Assembly: GCA_013399015.1 (NCBI GenBank)
Contig: VWZX01006860.1
Location: forward strand, 186,001 to 250,000
Origin: Galbula dea
Lineage: Eukaryota > Chordata > Aves > Piciformes > Galbulidae
Length of the DNA stretch: 64,000 bases
Direction of reading: 5' to 3'
Shown here piece by piece: positions 21,303-33,957 of the stretch. The notes under the pieces were generated by a model that was not told where the DNA came from, made no database searches, and worked only from the letters and a program-made list of their open reading frames with translations. The stretch's first letter is position 1. Every line of letters begins with the position of its first letter. Made by a program: the position numbers and the translations under genes.

Positions 21303-23792
21303 TGCAGTTTTTCATGTGCCTATGGAGATTTGCAGTGTTGCATTGTGTTGGTGCAGTCCTTACCCTAAGGTGCATCACCTGTCTTGAGGCTATGAAATGT
21401 TCTGGTTGGCAAAGAAGTGCTTTACCCTGGAGGGAAGTGTGAGAATGGAGGCAGGGTTTTATCCTAGTTGTTGCTCCTCAGCAGCTGAATGTTTCTGAAG
21501 TCAAACCACAGACTTGTTGCAGTTTCCATCCAACAGAGTCTTTTGTCTTCAGACCATCTGTAATGAAGCAGTTGATCACAGGGTATCTGTGCCTGTTGGG
21601 GGAAAAGAACTGGCTGGGGGTGAAGTTGAAGAAACTGGATTCATTCTCTGGAGATCTTTTCTTGAGAGCAATGTGACTGGGTTGTGATTTCACCACGAGC
21701 CCAGCATGGGATGAGTGGTTGCTCTCTTTAGGTCAGGCTGGGTGTTTGTCCTGAAGGAAGAATGTTTCCATCAAAAGAAAGCTCTGTCTTGAATGATAAT
21801 GAGCATTGTGTTTATGGTTGGTGTCACAGAAAGTCAAATCCAGTAAAGGATGTGTTTGTGCTTTTTTTTTTTCACTGCATTCTCACCAAAAATATGCCTC
21901 TAGCTCTGGAGCTTGCCATGTGAGGCAACAGTAGAGAGGCTTGAGAGGTAAAAGCTGGCAATCATCAACCTGTGGTTTTTCCAAGGCAAGCCAGAGGTAT
22001 TAGAGGTGTCCTCCTCATGCTGATGATGGACACCACCTCCATGTCCCACCCCCATGTGACGATCTGACAATACTTGAGTGTTCAGCCCAGCATTGCCTGG
22101 GCAAGGAGAATGTGGCTTTGCCATCATAATGGAGCTGGGTGAGATGCTGGGAAGGAGAGGATGGGTAGAGTGGTGGGAGTTGGATTTGGATTCCTCTTTG
22201 TATTCCTTTTGTAAAGAAGATCTTCCAAACTGGAGAAAGGAAGGTGCTTTGAAAAGGTGACCCACTGTGGTTTGTGTCTAGGGTGGAGAGAGTAAACAGG
22301 GATGCTTGTGGAAGGTCTGAGATCTCTGGTTTTGTTCCTCTACTTGTTTCTTCACTTGAAGAAAAGCAGGCTTGCAAACTCAGCTGACATTGCCCCTGTG
22401 CTGAGGGAGGTCTGCAAGGAGAACAGGATCCTGCCCACTGGCAGATGTCTCTGGCTTTCTTCACCAGAGGAAAGGCTGCTGCTGCTGCTTTTGAACAGAG
22501 CTAGTTGGGTTGGTTTGATTAAACACTCTCTTCAGGCATGGGGGAAAGGAACCAAATTGTTTTTAAAGGAATTGTAGTAAAAATAATCTCCTCCCCTGAC
22601 TAATTAAGTTTTGCTTCCCTGTCATCTGTGATATTAGAATAAAGTGTTTAGCTCTCCAGTCAGTCTCTTGGGGAGGGGGAAATGGGGTAGCTGAGATCTG
22701 AAAGGTAAATATCCAAAAGACCTAAAGAGTTCAGAATGATTGCTGCTTCCATCTGCTCACAAGTGGTTGGTTTTTCTTTTGTAGCTTCAGGAGAAGCAAA
22801 CTCAGACACAGCTGAGGTCACAGTCAAGATCTGATCCCTTTTTAACAAGGGGTGGGGGAAGGAGAGAAAGCTTCTAGTGCTTTACAGAGTGTGGTTGGGA
22901 GCAGGGACAGCCTTATAGGGTAAAGAATGAGAAGAAGAGAGCTGAACTGGCTGATGTAATTTGAGAAAGCTTCATTTTGTTCCCTTTTTTTTCTAATGTG
23001 TTGAATATTCTGCCTGTGGTAGTTCCTGCTTTGGGTCTGTGTGGCAGAGAGGGGAGCTGGAATCTCAAGCTGAGATCTTCCTCAGCTGAGTTAAGTCTCC
23101 ATCAGAGAGGTGGAGTGAGAAGCAGAACAGGGCTCCCCTGATATAATATGTGGTTGTTTTGGACCAGTTGATCCAGGTTCCTGCAAACCTTCAGTTCCTG
23201 CAGGTTCAGCCCCATCCTGGCTCTGATTGCTGCCTCTTCTCCACACACTGCCCTCCTTCAGAGCTCCTGAAGGTATCTGAGCTCAGGACACCAGCCTGTT
23301 TTCCCTTCTGGACAGCATGCTAGGAGAGTTGGGCAGTCAGGATTTTTCACTTGACACTCCTTAGCCCCTGTCAAGACTTCTTGGGTCTTTTGAAGCTTTG
23401 TTTTCCACCTTGGCTGATCAATCAAGTGCTTTTTCAATAGGAAGCAAGGGAAATACTTCACTGGTATTGCAACTCTAGTATAATCCATTAAGTTAGCATG
23501 AAGTTTGATTTCATGTTGTAAAAAAAACCCAAATGCCTATGGGTAAATAGGACTGAGCTTTGTAGTAGGATTAGATGAAACTCCATCTACCTGTAGACAA
23601 AGCCCAGAAGCTGTCTTTTCTTTTTTTCCTGCTTGCTGGGTCCTGCCATGCATAGTATGTGCTGCTGTTTCTCCTGGTGCAGTGCAAGGTCCAGTGAAAG
23701 TCTTTGGATAGCATGAAGAGAGGGCTCAGGAGATTATCTGCAAGAGATCAGGATCTACTCAGCTGTTGGAAGACTCCCTGTAAATAACTCAG
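21303..23792. other. Unique intronic DNA downstream of the exon
   Basis: About 2.5 kb. No gene, transposon or array recognised. T-rich tracts at 21861 and 22987 are the only low-complexity parts. Long antisense open frames near 22015-22464 have no motif. Confidence 0.55.
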
Positions 23793-24040
23793 CCTCAGGT
23801 TGTGCTGGGGAAGGTTTAGGTTGGATATTTGGGGGGAAATTCCTTCCTGAAAGGGTTGTCAAGCCCTGGAAGAGGCTGCCCAAGGGCAGTGGTGGAGTCA
23901 CCATCCCTGGAGGGACTGAAGTTGTATAGATGAGGTGCTGAGGGGAGATGGTTTAGTGGTGACTTGGCAGTGCTGGGTGAATGGCTGGGCTGGGATGATC
24001 TTAAAAGTCTTTTCCAACCAAAATGGTTTTGTGAATCTAA
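23793..24040 (+). mobile_element. CR1 3' end, type C, sense
   Basis: CAGGTTGTGCTGGGGAAGG, GAAAGGGTTGTCAAGCCCTG and GATGGTTTAGTGGTGACTTG in order, ending CCAACCAAAATGGTTTTGTG. About 250 bp. Confidence 0.93.
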
Positions 24041-24870
24041 GAACAAGATGGTTTGGGAGAAACTTACTTTATTTTTCCTTCAGATTCAGCCTGTGTGTGT
24101 ATTTGTGTATGGAAGTGGCAGACTGTATCAGATTTTGATGTATGCAACCTGTGAATGCTCTGCAAAGGACCCAGAATCCTAAAGCAATATCTGTTACTTG
24201 ATATCCAAATGTTGCATGTGTCAAAGGAATTTATCCAGTGGCACACACAACTGAAGTAAAATATTGAGTTTCCAGGAACATAGCATTAAAATGAAAACTA
24301 GCAGCATATCAGGAATCTGCCTGGGTAACCAAGACAACAAAGGGAGAAAGAAAAGGGGGGAAAAAAACCAAGATAGAGATAGGGTAGGAGAAGAGTGAGT
24401 TAAACAGAATGACAAGGTTAGCCCCAGCTATTTCACTGCCCCAGGCAAAATACATTTTTGCAACCCTGGCTCATTCACAGAGCTCCATGTGCAGACCAAG
24501 AGGAAGGCACTGAATAATGTGCTGGAGAAATGCTGGCTTGTCCACAGCACAGCCTGGGCTGGCAGAATGAAGATATAAATAGGATAAAAATGCAGAGCTA
24601 AGGAAAAGAAGAATTCTCCCTGTCCATAGCTCATGTCTAGAAACCAGTGTCCTTGGATTCAAGACCTGGTGGATGTTGGTGGTATCTTGGGGATAGAAAA
24701 GAGTGGCCAAGGGTTGAGGGGGTTCAGGTTTTTTGTTGCCCTACCAGAAATGGCTGGTGTGGCTTCATACCTCATTTTCTCTCCTGCAAAGACAAGGACA
24801 TATTTTGCTTGCTTAAAGAAGCATGGGAGAAAATTAATGCACTAAAGATTTAAGGGTGTGATTATTAACT

Positions 24871-25080
24871 TGAACATTGGGGAAAAATATCTTCCCTGAA
24901 AGGGTTGCCAAGCCCTGTCCCAGGCTGCCCAGGGCAGTGATGGAGTCCCCATCACTGGAGAGGTTTAAAAGCCATGGAGATATGGTGCTGAGAGACATGG
25001 GTTAGTGGTGACCTGGCAGTGTTAGGTTAATGGTTGGACTCATTGAACTTAAAAGTCTTCTCCAACTGAAGCAACTTGGA
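24871..25080 (+). mobile_element. CR1 3' end, type C, sense
   Basis: GAAAGGGTTGCCAAGCCCTG, CAGGCTGCCCAGGGCAGTGA and ATGGGTTAGTGGTGACCTGG in order; the last bases of the tail are diverged. Confidence 0.92.
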
Positions 25081-26839
25081 GTCCATGTTCATATCAAACA
25101 GCTAAAGCAGACAAATCAGATGGGATGGCAAAGCAGCTCCTGCCCACTTGTGGGCATTAAAGGTCCTGGGGTGCTTCTGAATGAGAACTGTTTCACCTTG
25201 CAGTGCTTTGGGCAGGTCCCAGGATCTCTAATCACCTCCTGTGCTGGCCAGCTCATGGTGTTCCCCAGGCTTCCATGGTGTGTTAGGAAGCATTGCTCCA
25301 GCTCTAGCATACTCCAGGCTGCCTGGTAGGCTTTGTTGGCTGTGTGAGGTCCTGTGTGTGATGGGAAGTGCTTTGAACAAAACCCATGGCTGAAAACCAG
25401 TTGGCACTCTCATGAACTTCTAGGGATGCTTTTCAGGAGATGGGGAAGCCTTGCTTCAGTTGAATGAAGGTCTGGTTTGTGTCTCTACAAAAGAGCACAG
25501 TAAACCATCAGGAACAGGAGTTATTCCTGGGGTTGTGCTTCCTACAAACCACTTTGCTGTAAAACAGCCAGGTGCCAAAATCCATTGGCTTTTCCTTTTC
25601 TTTTCCTTTGCACTTTCTCATGCCACACTTGGCTCTTCACTGGTGGCAGCAGAAAGCTGGAGGTGTACCCATGGAGATGCTCTGCATGATTCTATCTGCT
25701 TGCTCTGCCTTTTTCTTTCTAGTGCCCAGCCAAATTATGTGCCACTAATACCTGCCATCAGTAGGAGAGCCTTGCAACACTCAGTATTCCTTGTATTCCT
25801 CCTTCCCTGGGCATTTAATTTCTGGGTCATTGCTTTTGTGCAGATAGTTTCCAGTCAAAGAAATACAACTATTATTCTGTGTGTAGCTGCAGGTGTAAAG
25901 GGCAATTTGAGTTTAGAAATGTCAACCTGGGAACAGCCCTAACAAAACCAAGCTCTTTGTCCATTGTGAAATGTTTGCTTGAGATTGGAGTAGCAGTAAT
26001 TTACATTTATTTTCAAACTTCCCCATAATTAAAAAAATATTTATTCCATCCAAATATCTCATTCCAATCCTTTTCTGTGCTCAATTCCTGGTAGGGAAAA
26101 GAAATTTGGCTTAAAAATCCACTTTTTTTCTCACTCTGTGGCCTGTATTTATATTTTTTCTATAAGATCTCCTCAGTTTGTGGTCTTGGAAGGGGTTTTT
26201 TAGGCTTGATCTGCCATTCAGGGATGAGGGTTTTCATTCAGCTCTGAAATCTGGCCAGTACTTCCCACCAGGTCTCACTTCTCCTTAGCAGAAAATACTC
26301 AGTATTGATCAGTTCCATGAACCACCCTCTGGATTATCCTGAACCCTTGAGACCTTTGAGCTCTTTGGATCTAGAGGTAAAACAGCACAAGGAGATCTCA
26401 GGATCTGAGAGCTTGGGTTTGCAACTTTCCTTTTGGCATTGGGCAAGGCTGACCTTCTCTGCTAGATCATTGGATTGCCAAGTACATGCAGATAGGAGCT
26501 CCTCCCAGTTTCTGGCCATGTAGCTGTGGTTCCTCTGTCCCATCAGCTAGCTGACATCCTGCTAGGATGCTCCAGGGCTGTTGACAGCCCAGCTGCCTCA
26601 GAGGGATGGGGAACTTCTCTTGAAGGAGTCAGCCTTTGGTTCATCCCATTTAGTAGGAGAAAGCAGCTGAATCCTGGTGGGACTAGCAGTGTGTCAGGTC
26701 CTTCCACAAACCTACAGTGCCATGAGTGGACAAAAGAGGAAGGAAATGGGAGGCTTTTTGTGCCAAAAAGTATGAGCAAGGTAAAAGGGTGTAAGAGATG
26801 GGCAGAGACCCAAAGGTGATAGAGCTCTAGGTGGGTTGG

Positions 26840-27055
26840 TGATACTGTGATGTATCCCTAGGGAGAGAAATGTCTTCATTTTCTCCTCTGATACCTTGCC
26901 TCCCATCTAAGGTGATAATGTGATGGATCCACATGTGGAAACATCTTTATTTTCTCTTCTGATGCCTCATCCAGGCAGGTGACACCAAGATATATCTGCA
27001 TGGAGAGGACTATCTTCCTTTTCTCCTCTCACACCTCCCCTCCCACCCAAGGTGC
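26840..27055. repeat. Degenerate tandem repeat, about 70 bp, three units
   Basis: TCTTCATTTTCTCCTCT at 26873, TCTTTATTTTCTCTTCT at 26944 and TCTTCCTTTTCTCCTCT at 27013 (spacing 71 and 69). Units one and three share CTCCCATCTAAGGTG / CTCCCACCCAAGGTG. The array is old. Confidence 0.8.
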
Positions 27056-27588
27056 TGGAGCTGATGAAAGCCCTGGGTTTGCCATGCACAGGTTTGTAGT
27101 CTCATGATAACTGCAGGCAAAGACTGATCCTCCCTGCTTCTCCAGGCCAGGGGGTTTCTGAACACACACACAAGATGAGAAGCTCTGTATGGGTTTGATA
27201 TTCTCTGGAGGATATTCTGCTGCTGACAGCTCTCTGTGAATGTCAGCAGGGAAACTCTGCTTCCTTCTCCTTCCTTCTGCTGCTTTGAAGGAGTCAGGAT
27301 TTGGTAGGTTTTATGAATTCTTTTTCCCCTCCAACTGTTTGGCAAGTGGACTTGACTGCTCTGAAAACATGCTGCAGAGGCTCTGGCTCCTGCTGGGTTG
27401 CTGGTTTCTGCAAGAGGGACTTGTTTGCCCTGACCTCTCCTCACAGCTTCCTAAATCAGCAGGAGTCCAAGTGCTTCACTCACTCCTGATGGAGCAATAC
27501 CACTTCCCCTCTGTACTTGATGTCTGTGAAGGCTGCAGTTGTCTGTGTCCTACATTGATCTAGAGACACTCTGAGAGGTGGTTGCCAG

Positions 27589-27626
27589 CTTAGATACCTG
27601 AAGTCTTGTGTCTTCAGGTATCTAAG
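27589..27626. repeat. Perfect 15-bp inverted repeat with 8-base loop
   Basis: CTTAGATACCTGAAG (27589-27603) is followed after TCTTGTGT by its exact reverse complement (27612-27626). Pairing does not extend into the flanks, so the stem is short for a microRNA precursor. Confidence 0.92.
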
Positions 27627-28029
27627 GGTAGTTCAGTTGCTGGTTGGTAACATTTGGGAAGCTGTGGTGTACTTGGTGCTTGTGTTGGGTGTGCAGTGAC
27701 ACCCATTTGTACCTGCTCATGGCTGGGGATCCTGGAGTCCAACATGACCTAAAAGTGTGGGGTGATCAGACACTATCTCCATGGGTGGAATCAAAGATGC
27801 AAGACTTGTGCACCTCAGTTGGAGGCTGCTGTGCTGTTTCTCTTCCCCTTCTGCTCTCAAGTCTTGTGTGTGAGCAAGCATCCTTCTGTTGCCATTTACC
27901 TTTCACCAGCTGGAAGTCAAATTAGGTGGGAAGAAGGTTCCCCTGGTGCATCCTTGAGCTGCAGTCAGTTGGGATGTTCTGGCTCAACAGCAGGGTTGGT
28001 ATCCAGAAGGACTAGGCAGGGTGGAGCAA

Positions 28030-28703
28030 AGGGGTTGACAGGAACTCATTTAAGCAGTGTGAAGTCCTGCACCTGGAGAAGAGCAACCTCTTGCAAGTGT
28101 TCAGGCTGAAGACTGCCTTCTGAAAAGGACCTGAGGATCCCAGTAGACAGTGAGATGCCCAGGAGCCATCAGTGTACCTGCAGAGCAAGAGAGGTCAACA
28201 ACTTCCTCAGCTATACAAACAGGGGCACTGCTAGTACATGGAGAGGAAGGTGATCATCTTGAACTCAGTTGCTAGAAGACCACATCTAGTTACTGTGTCT
28301 AGTTTTAGGCCCCTCAGTACAAAAAAAAATGATGTTGATTATCCAGAGCAAGTTGAGGAGAGGGTGAAAATGTTGGCCAGGAGGTAGAGAACTGCCCTGA
28401 GAGGAGAGGATGAGAGAAGTGAGCTTATTCAGCCTGGGGAAGAGAAAACTTGAAGGGTCTGAACAGCAGCATTCCCATGCCTGGAAGGAGGTTATTGAGA
28501 AGATGGAGACAGGCTCTTTCTGTTGGTGAGTGTTGGGAGGATGTGAGAGAGAAGCAAGTTGCCCATTGAAGTTGTGCAGAGGTATTCAAGACCTGAGTGG
28601 TCAAAACAACCTGCTCTGATCTCACAGCTGACCCTGCATTGAGCAGCAGGTTGGCCTAGAGACCTTCTGAGGTCTCCTCCAACCGGGGTTACCTTATGAT
28701 TCC
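28030..28703 (+). mobile_element. Long old CR1 copy, sense, including ORF2 remnant
   Basis: Diverged copy of about 670 bp running from the ORF2 coding region (GAAGTCCTGCACCTGGAGAA) through CAGCCTGGGGAAGAGAAAAC to GGTTGGCCTAGAGACCTTCT and GTCTCCTCCAACC. The coding frame is broken. It is older than its neighbours, with a tail lacking the octamer repeat. Confidence 0.85.
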
Positions 28704-29292
28704 TTCTCTGCTGTAAAACCCTAGGCACTAAACCACATCAAAGGGCCTGTATCCATACTCTGCTGCTGACCTGGTGCAGCTGACACTTTTTGAACCGCCC
28801 ACCAATTGCTCCATCATTGCTTGACCTCTCAGATCCCTGATTTCCACCCCTTTGGGATCTCTAGCTACCACTTGTCAGGGCAGCACACTGCAGTTAACTC
28901 ACTGCAGTATGTAACTGCAGTAGGAAAACTCCCTTTTGTGTGGTGGGATTTTTTTGGGTCTGCTAGGAAGGTTGCTGTTCCCAGCAAGAGTTTGAGCCTT
29001 ATTTTTGGTAGAGAGCAATTAATTTTCCATGTCTTTCCCTCAAGCACCCTTCTCTGCTTTGACTACTCAGCAGTCTCTGTGCTAGTGGGCAGGGTTTGGC
29101 TGAGCTGTGCTTTTGCTGGGTGCCTTGAATCCATGTGGGGAGTGCTGCTCTTTTGCTTTTTCATTCTGGGTTGGGTTTTTTTTTTGGGGTTCTGCTTTAA
29201 CTGGGCCTCAGAGTCTTGTCAGAGATGGGATTTTGTGACTGTGCAATGAGATCTGCAAAAGGACATCTAGGTGTTCAGACAAGGTACAGATG
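28704..29292. other. Unique intronic DNA with clustered palindromes
   Basis: Contains three ACTGCAGT palindromes at 28887, 28901 and 28914. The open frame 28806-29249 is rich in aromatic residues from T-rich DNA and has no motif. Confidence 0.5.
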
Positions 29293-29393
29293 TGGTCCAT
29301 GGGGCCATGGTTTAGTGGCATGGTGGTGATAGGTTGCTGGTTGAACTTGATGATCTTAGAGGTCTCTTCCAACCTTAGTGATTCTGTTTTAAT
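29293..29393 (+). mobile_element. CR1 3' end, type D, sense
   Basis: GGCCATGGTTTAGTGGCATG then GTTGAACTTGATGATCTTAG and TCTTCCAACCTTAGTGATTC. Type D is defined here by the GGCATGGTGGTGATAGGTTG block. About 100 bp. Confidence 0.9.
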
Positions 29394-31250
29394 CCCTCCA
29401 CATGCAGTCTGGACTTCAAAGTCCAGAGGTGCTTGCTGGGTGCTGCCATTGAGCAGTATCAGTGATGCTGTGCTGGTTTTGGCTGGAATAGTGAACTTCC
29501 TTGCCAGTAACTGCCATGGAAACCATGGTTTGGATTTGTGCTGGAACCAGTGTTGATAATTCAGGGATGCTTTTGTTCTTGCTGAGTAGTGCTTGCACTG
29601 AGGCAAGGCCTTTTCTGCTCCTCATCCCACCAGTGAGCAGGCTGGAGGTGCACATCAAGTTGGGAAGGGGCACAGCCAAGACAGCTCTCCCCAGCTGACC
29701 AAAAGGACAGCATCTAGACCATAGGACAGCATCAATAGCATATCAAGCCAGTGGAAGAAGGAAGGGGAGGACACTTGGAGTGAAGGTTTGTCTTCTCAAG
29801 TCATCATTACAGGTAATGGAGCACTGGTCTCCTGGAGAGGACTGAACACCTGCTTATGATAAGTGGTGAATGAATTCCTTGCTTTGCTTGCATGTGCAGC
29901 TTTTGGGTTGCCTATTAAATTGTCTTCAACTCAGCCCAGGAGTTTTCTCATTACCTTTCCCATTCTCTTCCCCACCTTATTGGTTAGGAGCAAGAGGCTG
30001 TGTGGGGTTGAGCTGTGGATGGGGATAAACCATGACATGTGTGGGTTTTCTTTCTGACTCCAGGAGAAATATCAGGCTCTAGGGGACCCATTACAGCAGG
30101 AAAAGCAGCAGGTTATACAGTCACCTCTTCAAACTCTTCCTCTAAGAAGCTGCAGCTTGGATTTGACAGGTTTCCAGTCCCAAAGCAGCAGAGCTGGATG
30201 TCCCCACAGCAAGCTGAGGATGTGAGCAGTGCAGGCAGGGGGATGTCAGTGACAAAAGCAGACACAAAGGGATGGATGACAATGTCCTACTGCAGGTTAC
30301 CTTGATGAAGGTGGGGAGTTTGAAGGGATGCTGGTTGTCACCTGCCTTGTGGCAGGTGATTTTCTGCCTGGTGTCAGTAGTTTCTTGGAAGAGATGTGGA
30401 ATATTCCAGCTGCAGTGTCTGCTGTGGCTGGGCTGTTGATGGAGACCATGCATTATGGGTGGGATACAAGGAAAAGCAGGTTCACTCTTATCCCCCATGA
30501 CCTGTGTACTTCTGTTTGCCCCTCTGTTCCATGAGAAAGGTGACACTAGGTGGTCAGCTTTGGTCTTCACCTGCTACTTCTGCTCTCCAGGATGACAAAG
30601 AGAGGCTATTTAACTCCCCAGACTCTCCATCTAATGCCTGGATGGATGCCTAGCCAAAACAGCTCTTGTCATCCCTTCCTCCTCTCAATCCCCTTCCCTT
30701 TTGACTGGGATAATGACTTTCCAGGGAGCCCTTGAAGTGCCTCTTGCATCTGCTTTTGATTTGAATGCCTCTTGCCTGCTGACCCTTCTTAGGGGAAGTC
30801 AGCTTAAGTGTGGTTTTCCTAATTAGCTTTGCTTTAATTTCATCTTTTGAAATAATGTTATCAAAAAGAGGAAACCTTCTCCCCACTCCCTCATTTTATT
30901 GGTGTGTTTTCATGCCTGGTCTCTGGCTTTATTTCTCTCTTTCCCTTGTCTCTAGATAGGACATCATTTGCATATTTGATTAAGCTCCATATGTTATCAG
31001 AGAGCCAGTTGAAAGAACAGCCAGTCCCTGATAAAGCCTTGTTCATCCATCTCCTCCTTTCCCCATCACCATCCTGCAGCCATATCTGTGCCCCAAAATC
31101 ACCTCTGCATTCTCTCCTCACCTTTTGCCTTCTCCTTCTGGCCAGGTGACTGATCTCTGCTTCAGCTGCAGATGGGTCTTGATGTAGACATCACAATTTT
31201 GGCAGCTTCTGTCTTCAGGGAGGAAGTGGAAAGGGTGCAGAGGATGGGAA
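29394..31250. other. Unique intronic DNA with a GC-rich hairpin
   Basis: About 1.9 kb. The 9-bp hairpin at 30338-30359 is the only structured part found. No gene recognised. Confidence 0.5.
30338..30359. repeat. 9-bp perfect hairpin, TTGT loop
   Basis: TCACCTGCC (30338-30346), loop TTGT, then GGCAGGTGA (30351-30359). Each arm contains the E-box CACCTG / CAGGTG. Confidence 0.9.
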
Positions 31251-31660
31251 CTGAATCAAAGAATGGTTTTGGATGGGAAGGGACCTTCAGAGCTCATCTA
31301 GTCCAACCCCTCTGCAGCCAGCAGGGACATCCCCAACTAGAGCAGGTTGCTCAGAGCCCCAAACAACCTGACCTGGAATGGTCCCAGGGCTGGGACCTCT
31401 CCCACCTGTGGGCAATGTGTGACAATGTTTTACCACCCTCAGTGTAAACAATTTCTTCCTTCTATCCAGTCTAAATCTCCCTCTTTTAGTTTCAAGCCAT
31501 CACTCCTTGTCCTGTCCCAATAAGCCCTGCAAAATAAGTCTGTCCCCATCTTCCTTCTGGGTCCTTTCAGTACTGAAAGGTTGCAGTCAGGTCTCCCTGG
31601 AGCCTTCTCTTCTCCAGGCTCAACAACCCCAACTCTCTCAGCCTTTCCTTTTCCTGAGTG
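31251..31660 (-). mobile_element. CR1 3' end, type B, antisense
   Basis: About 410 bp: AATGGTTTTGGATGGGAAGG tail side, CAGCCAGCAGGGACATCCCC, AGCAGGTTGCTCAGAGCCCC, then GTCTCCCTGGAGCCTTCTCT and CAACCCCAACTCTCTCAGCC near the truncation. Confidence 0.94.
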
Positions 31661-33957
31661 CTGGTGAAGATGTAAACCATGTTGATGAGGTCCAGACTCG
31701 GCTCCCTGCTCTCTCTCAAGCCCTTCTTAGGATCCCATTGTGCCTATGGGGTATGTGTTGCAGGAAAGCTCCTTGTTCCCACTCTTCTCTCATGATTTGG
31801 TGAGTCTGAAAAGGTTTTGTCCTCTGGCTCCTGCTCTGTGAAAACAATTTGCTGCACAGTGTTGCCCAAGTTCACCCCTAGGAGCCCTTTAATTTGAAGC
31901 TGGCAGTAGATTCCCCTGAGGAGAGGTAGGAAAATGCTGTTTAACAAATAATTTCCTTTTCCCCCCACTGCTGATGTTTCAGCTGGGGGAGGCTTTGCTC
32001 AGTTTGTGACCCACAGCTGGCCATTTCTGGGGGGTGATCAGAAGCCCAAGTCCTAGCCTGGCCAAGGCAAGGTGTGTGTATAACAGCAAACAAAATGAGT
32101 GCAGTCTGTTGTGTTAGTGCAGCTGGAGAAGGGACTACAGCTTGGATGAGGGAGCTTTAGTTATTCAGAAAGCTTTTCCCTCAGCTGACATGCAGGCTAG
32201 AGGACCAAGAGCTTTGATTTATGAGCCTGCTCTTAATTAAAAGGTAAAAAAGGAAAGTGACTCCCTTCATCAAGGTAAGTGACTTTGGGCTTGAGCTAGT
32301 TTAAAGATCCTCTTCCCACTTTTCCCTTGCACACACACAGACTCCTTGGTGTGCAGTGTGGTGGGTTGCAAACCCTGAGGGGTTTAATGTCATCTCCTCT
32401 GCATATCCACCACTTGTGGATGATGCTGGTGGTGTTTGTGGAGCCAAGAGAAGGAAAAGAGAGATGAAATCCCCTCTGTTCCTCTCCAACTTGATCTCTT
32501 CCCCCATGCTTCTTTCATTGTGGTTTAATGACTTTGGCTTGCTCTGCTTCATCTCTCTCTCTCTCATTTCATCTTGGTGGCAGCCTGGCTCCAAGAGCAA
32601 TCAAGCTGTGATGGATTGCTGGTTGTTGGGCTTGTGTGTGACATTTTGGGGTTGGGGAGGGAAGTATGAGAGAGTTGTGCTGGTTTTTGTAGACCCCAAC
32701 CCATCTGGTGTCTGTGGAAGTGAAGATGTGTGGTGCCATGTAGGGATCTGTTCCTGCTTGGCCTGACACTTGTCTTTATGTTGCTTTGTTGGTGTTCTTT
32801 TTCCTCCCAAACCTTCTCAGTATCCTTTCACCTCTCCTAAATGAGGCTGTATGGAAGAGCTACAGGTTCCTGGCCTTTTCTCAAATGAGAAGAGCTATCA
32901 TTTGCTGGGTGAGGTGTGGAAATATGGACTGAAGGCTGGACCAGGAGTGTAGTTCATCAAAGCTGTGACTCCAGCAAAGCCTCCCTGGGATGGTGTGTCC
33001 AGAGTGATCAGAAAGCATCTTGCTGGCTGTGATAGCAGCTAACCCTATAGATCTGACTGTAACCTGATAGTGTCAAGTCTAGGTTAATGTCAATAATGCT
33101 TTTATTCATGAACTTGACTCTGGCATTGTTTGACTCTCTTCATCCTGCCAGTTTTATTCCAGCTATGACCTCAAGGATGATCATTCATCTCCTAAATGAA
33201 AAGGGCTTGAGTTGGAGTGGTCTTTCAAGGCAAGACCTGAAAAGGAAATAGATATGCTAGGTGGGTTGGTATCCATACTTGATTAGAGACAGCAGGACTG
33301 TGTTGAGAGAGATCCCTTCCATGGGACATATCCCAGGGAAGAAAATTCCCTGGGAACAGTTGTTCTTGCACATTAGTAGCATTGCATCAAGTAGGTAGCA
33401 ATGGCTTCAAGCTGGGATCTGTCTCTCTTGGTGCACTGAGCCTGAAAGTGTGTGCTGGAAACCAGTGGAACATTCCCAGGCTCTCATGGAAGATGGTTTG
33501 GGGACCCTGGAGGTGCCAAGAGAAGCTAAGCTTAGGGAGGAAAGTTGGGAGCCAGTCTCCTGTGGGTTTCAGCTCTGGTTAGGCTCTGTTGTGCTGAACA
33601 TCTGATGATGATGATTCACAGGGCTGGGTTACTTTGGATAACAAAACATGAACCCCTAAGGGACTTGGGTGGGTTTTGGAAGCTTTGCTGACAGTTGTTT
33701 CTTGAGCTGATGTGGGATGTTGGCAAAGGACCTCAGCATGCTGCTGTCTGTGGCATCCTGGAAATGCAAACCACTGCTGCCACTGCCAGCTGTGTTGGCA
33801 CCCCAGCCTGCTGGGACTGCTCTGGCTGTGCTCTGGAGGCATCTTTCCTTTGGACTTGGAACTTTGTGGGGTTTTTAACTGAGACTGGCAATAAAATTCC
33901 AGTGGTATCAGGGAAAAAATTAGCACTGAGACTGGCAGAGACAGTACAGAGGAAATG
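31661..33957. other. Unique intronic DNA
   Basis: About 2.3 kb. Only a short (CT)n run at 32552-32565 and an (AC)n run at 32330-32339 are low complexity. No gene recognised. Confidence 0.55.

Larger units (their letters stand above)
25081..28029. other. Unique intronic DNA with a 70-bp tandem repeat and a hairpin
   Basis: About 2.9 kb. Contains the degenerate array at 26840-27055, a short AC run at 27167-27176 and the perfect hairpin at 27589-27626. The open frame at 25451-25942 (163 codons) has no recognised domain and is treated as chance. Confidence 0.55.

Noticed and set aside
22015..22464. 149-codon antisense open frame downstream of the plexin exon
   Set aside because: Too far from any matching plexin text and on the opposite strand; no motif.
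25451..25942. 163-codon sense open frame
   Set aside because: Looks like several hydrophobic stretches caused by T-rich DNA; no motif or splice support.
27589..27626. The hairpin as a microRNA gene
   Set aside because: The stem is only 15 bp and does not extend into the flanks; a precursor needs a longer duplex.
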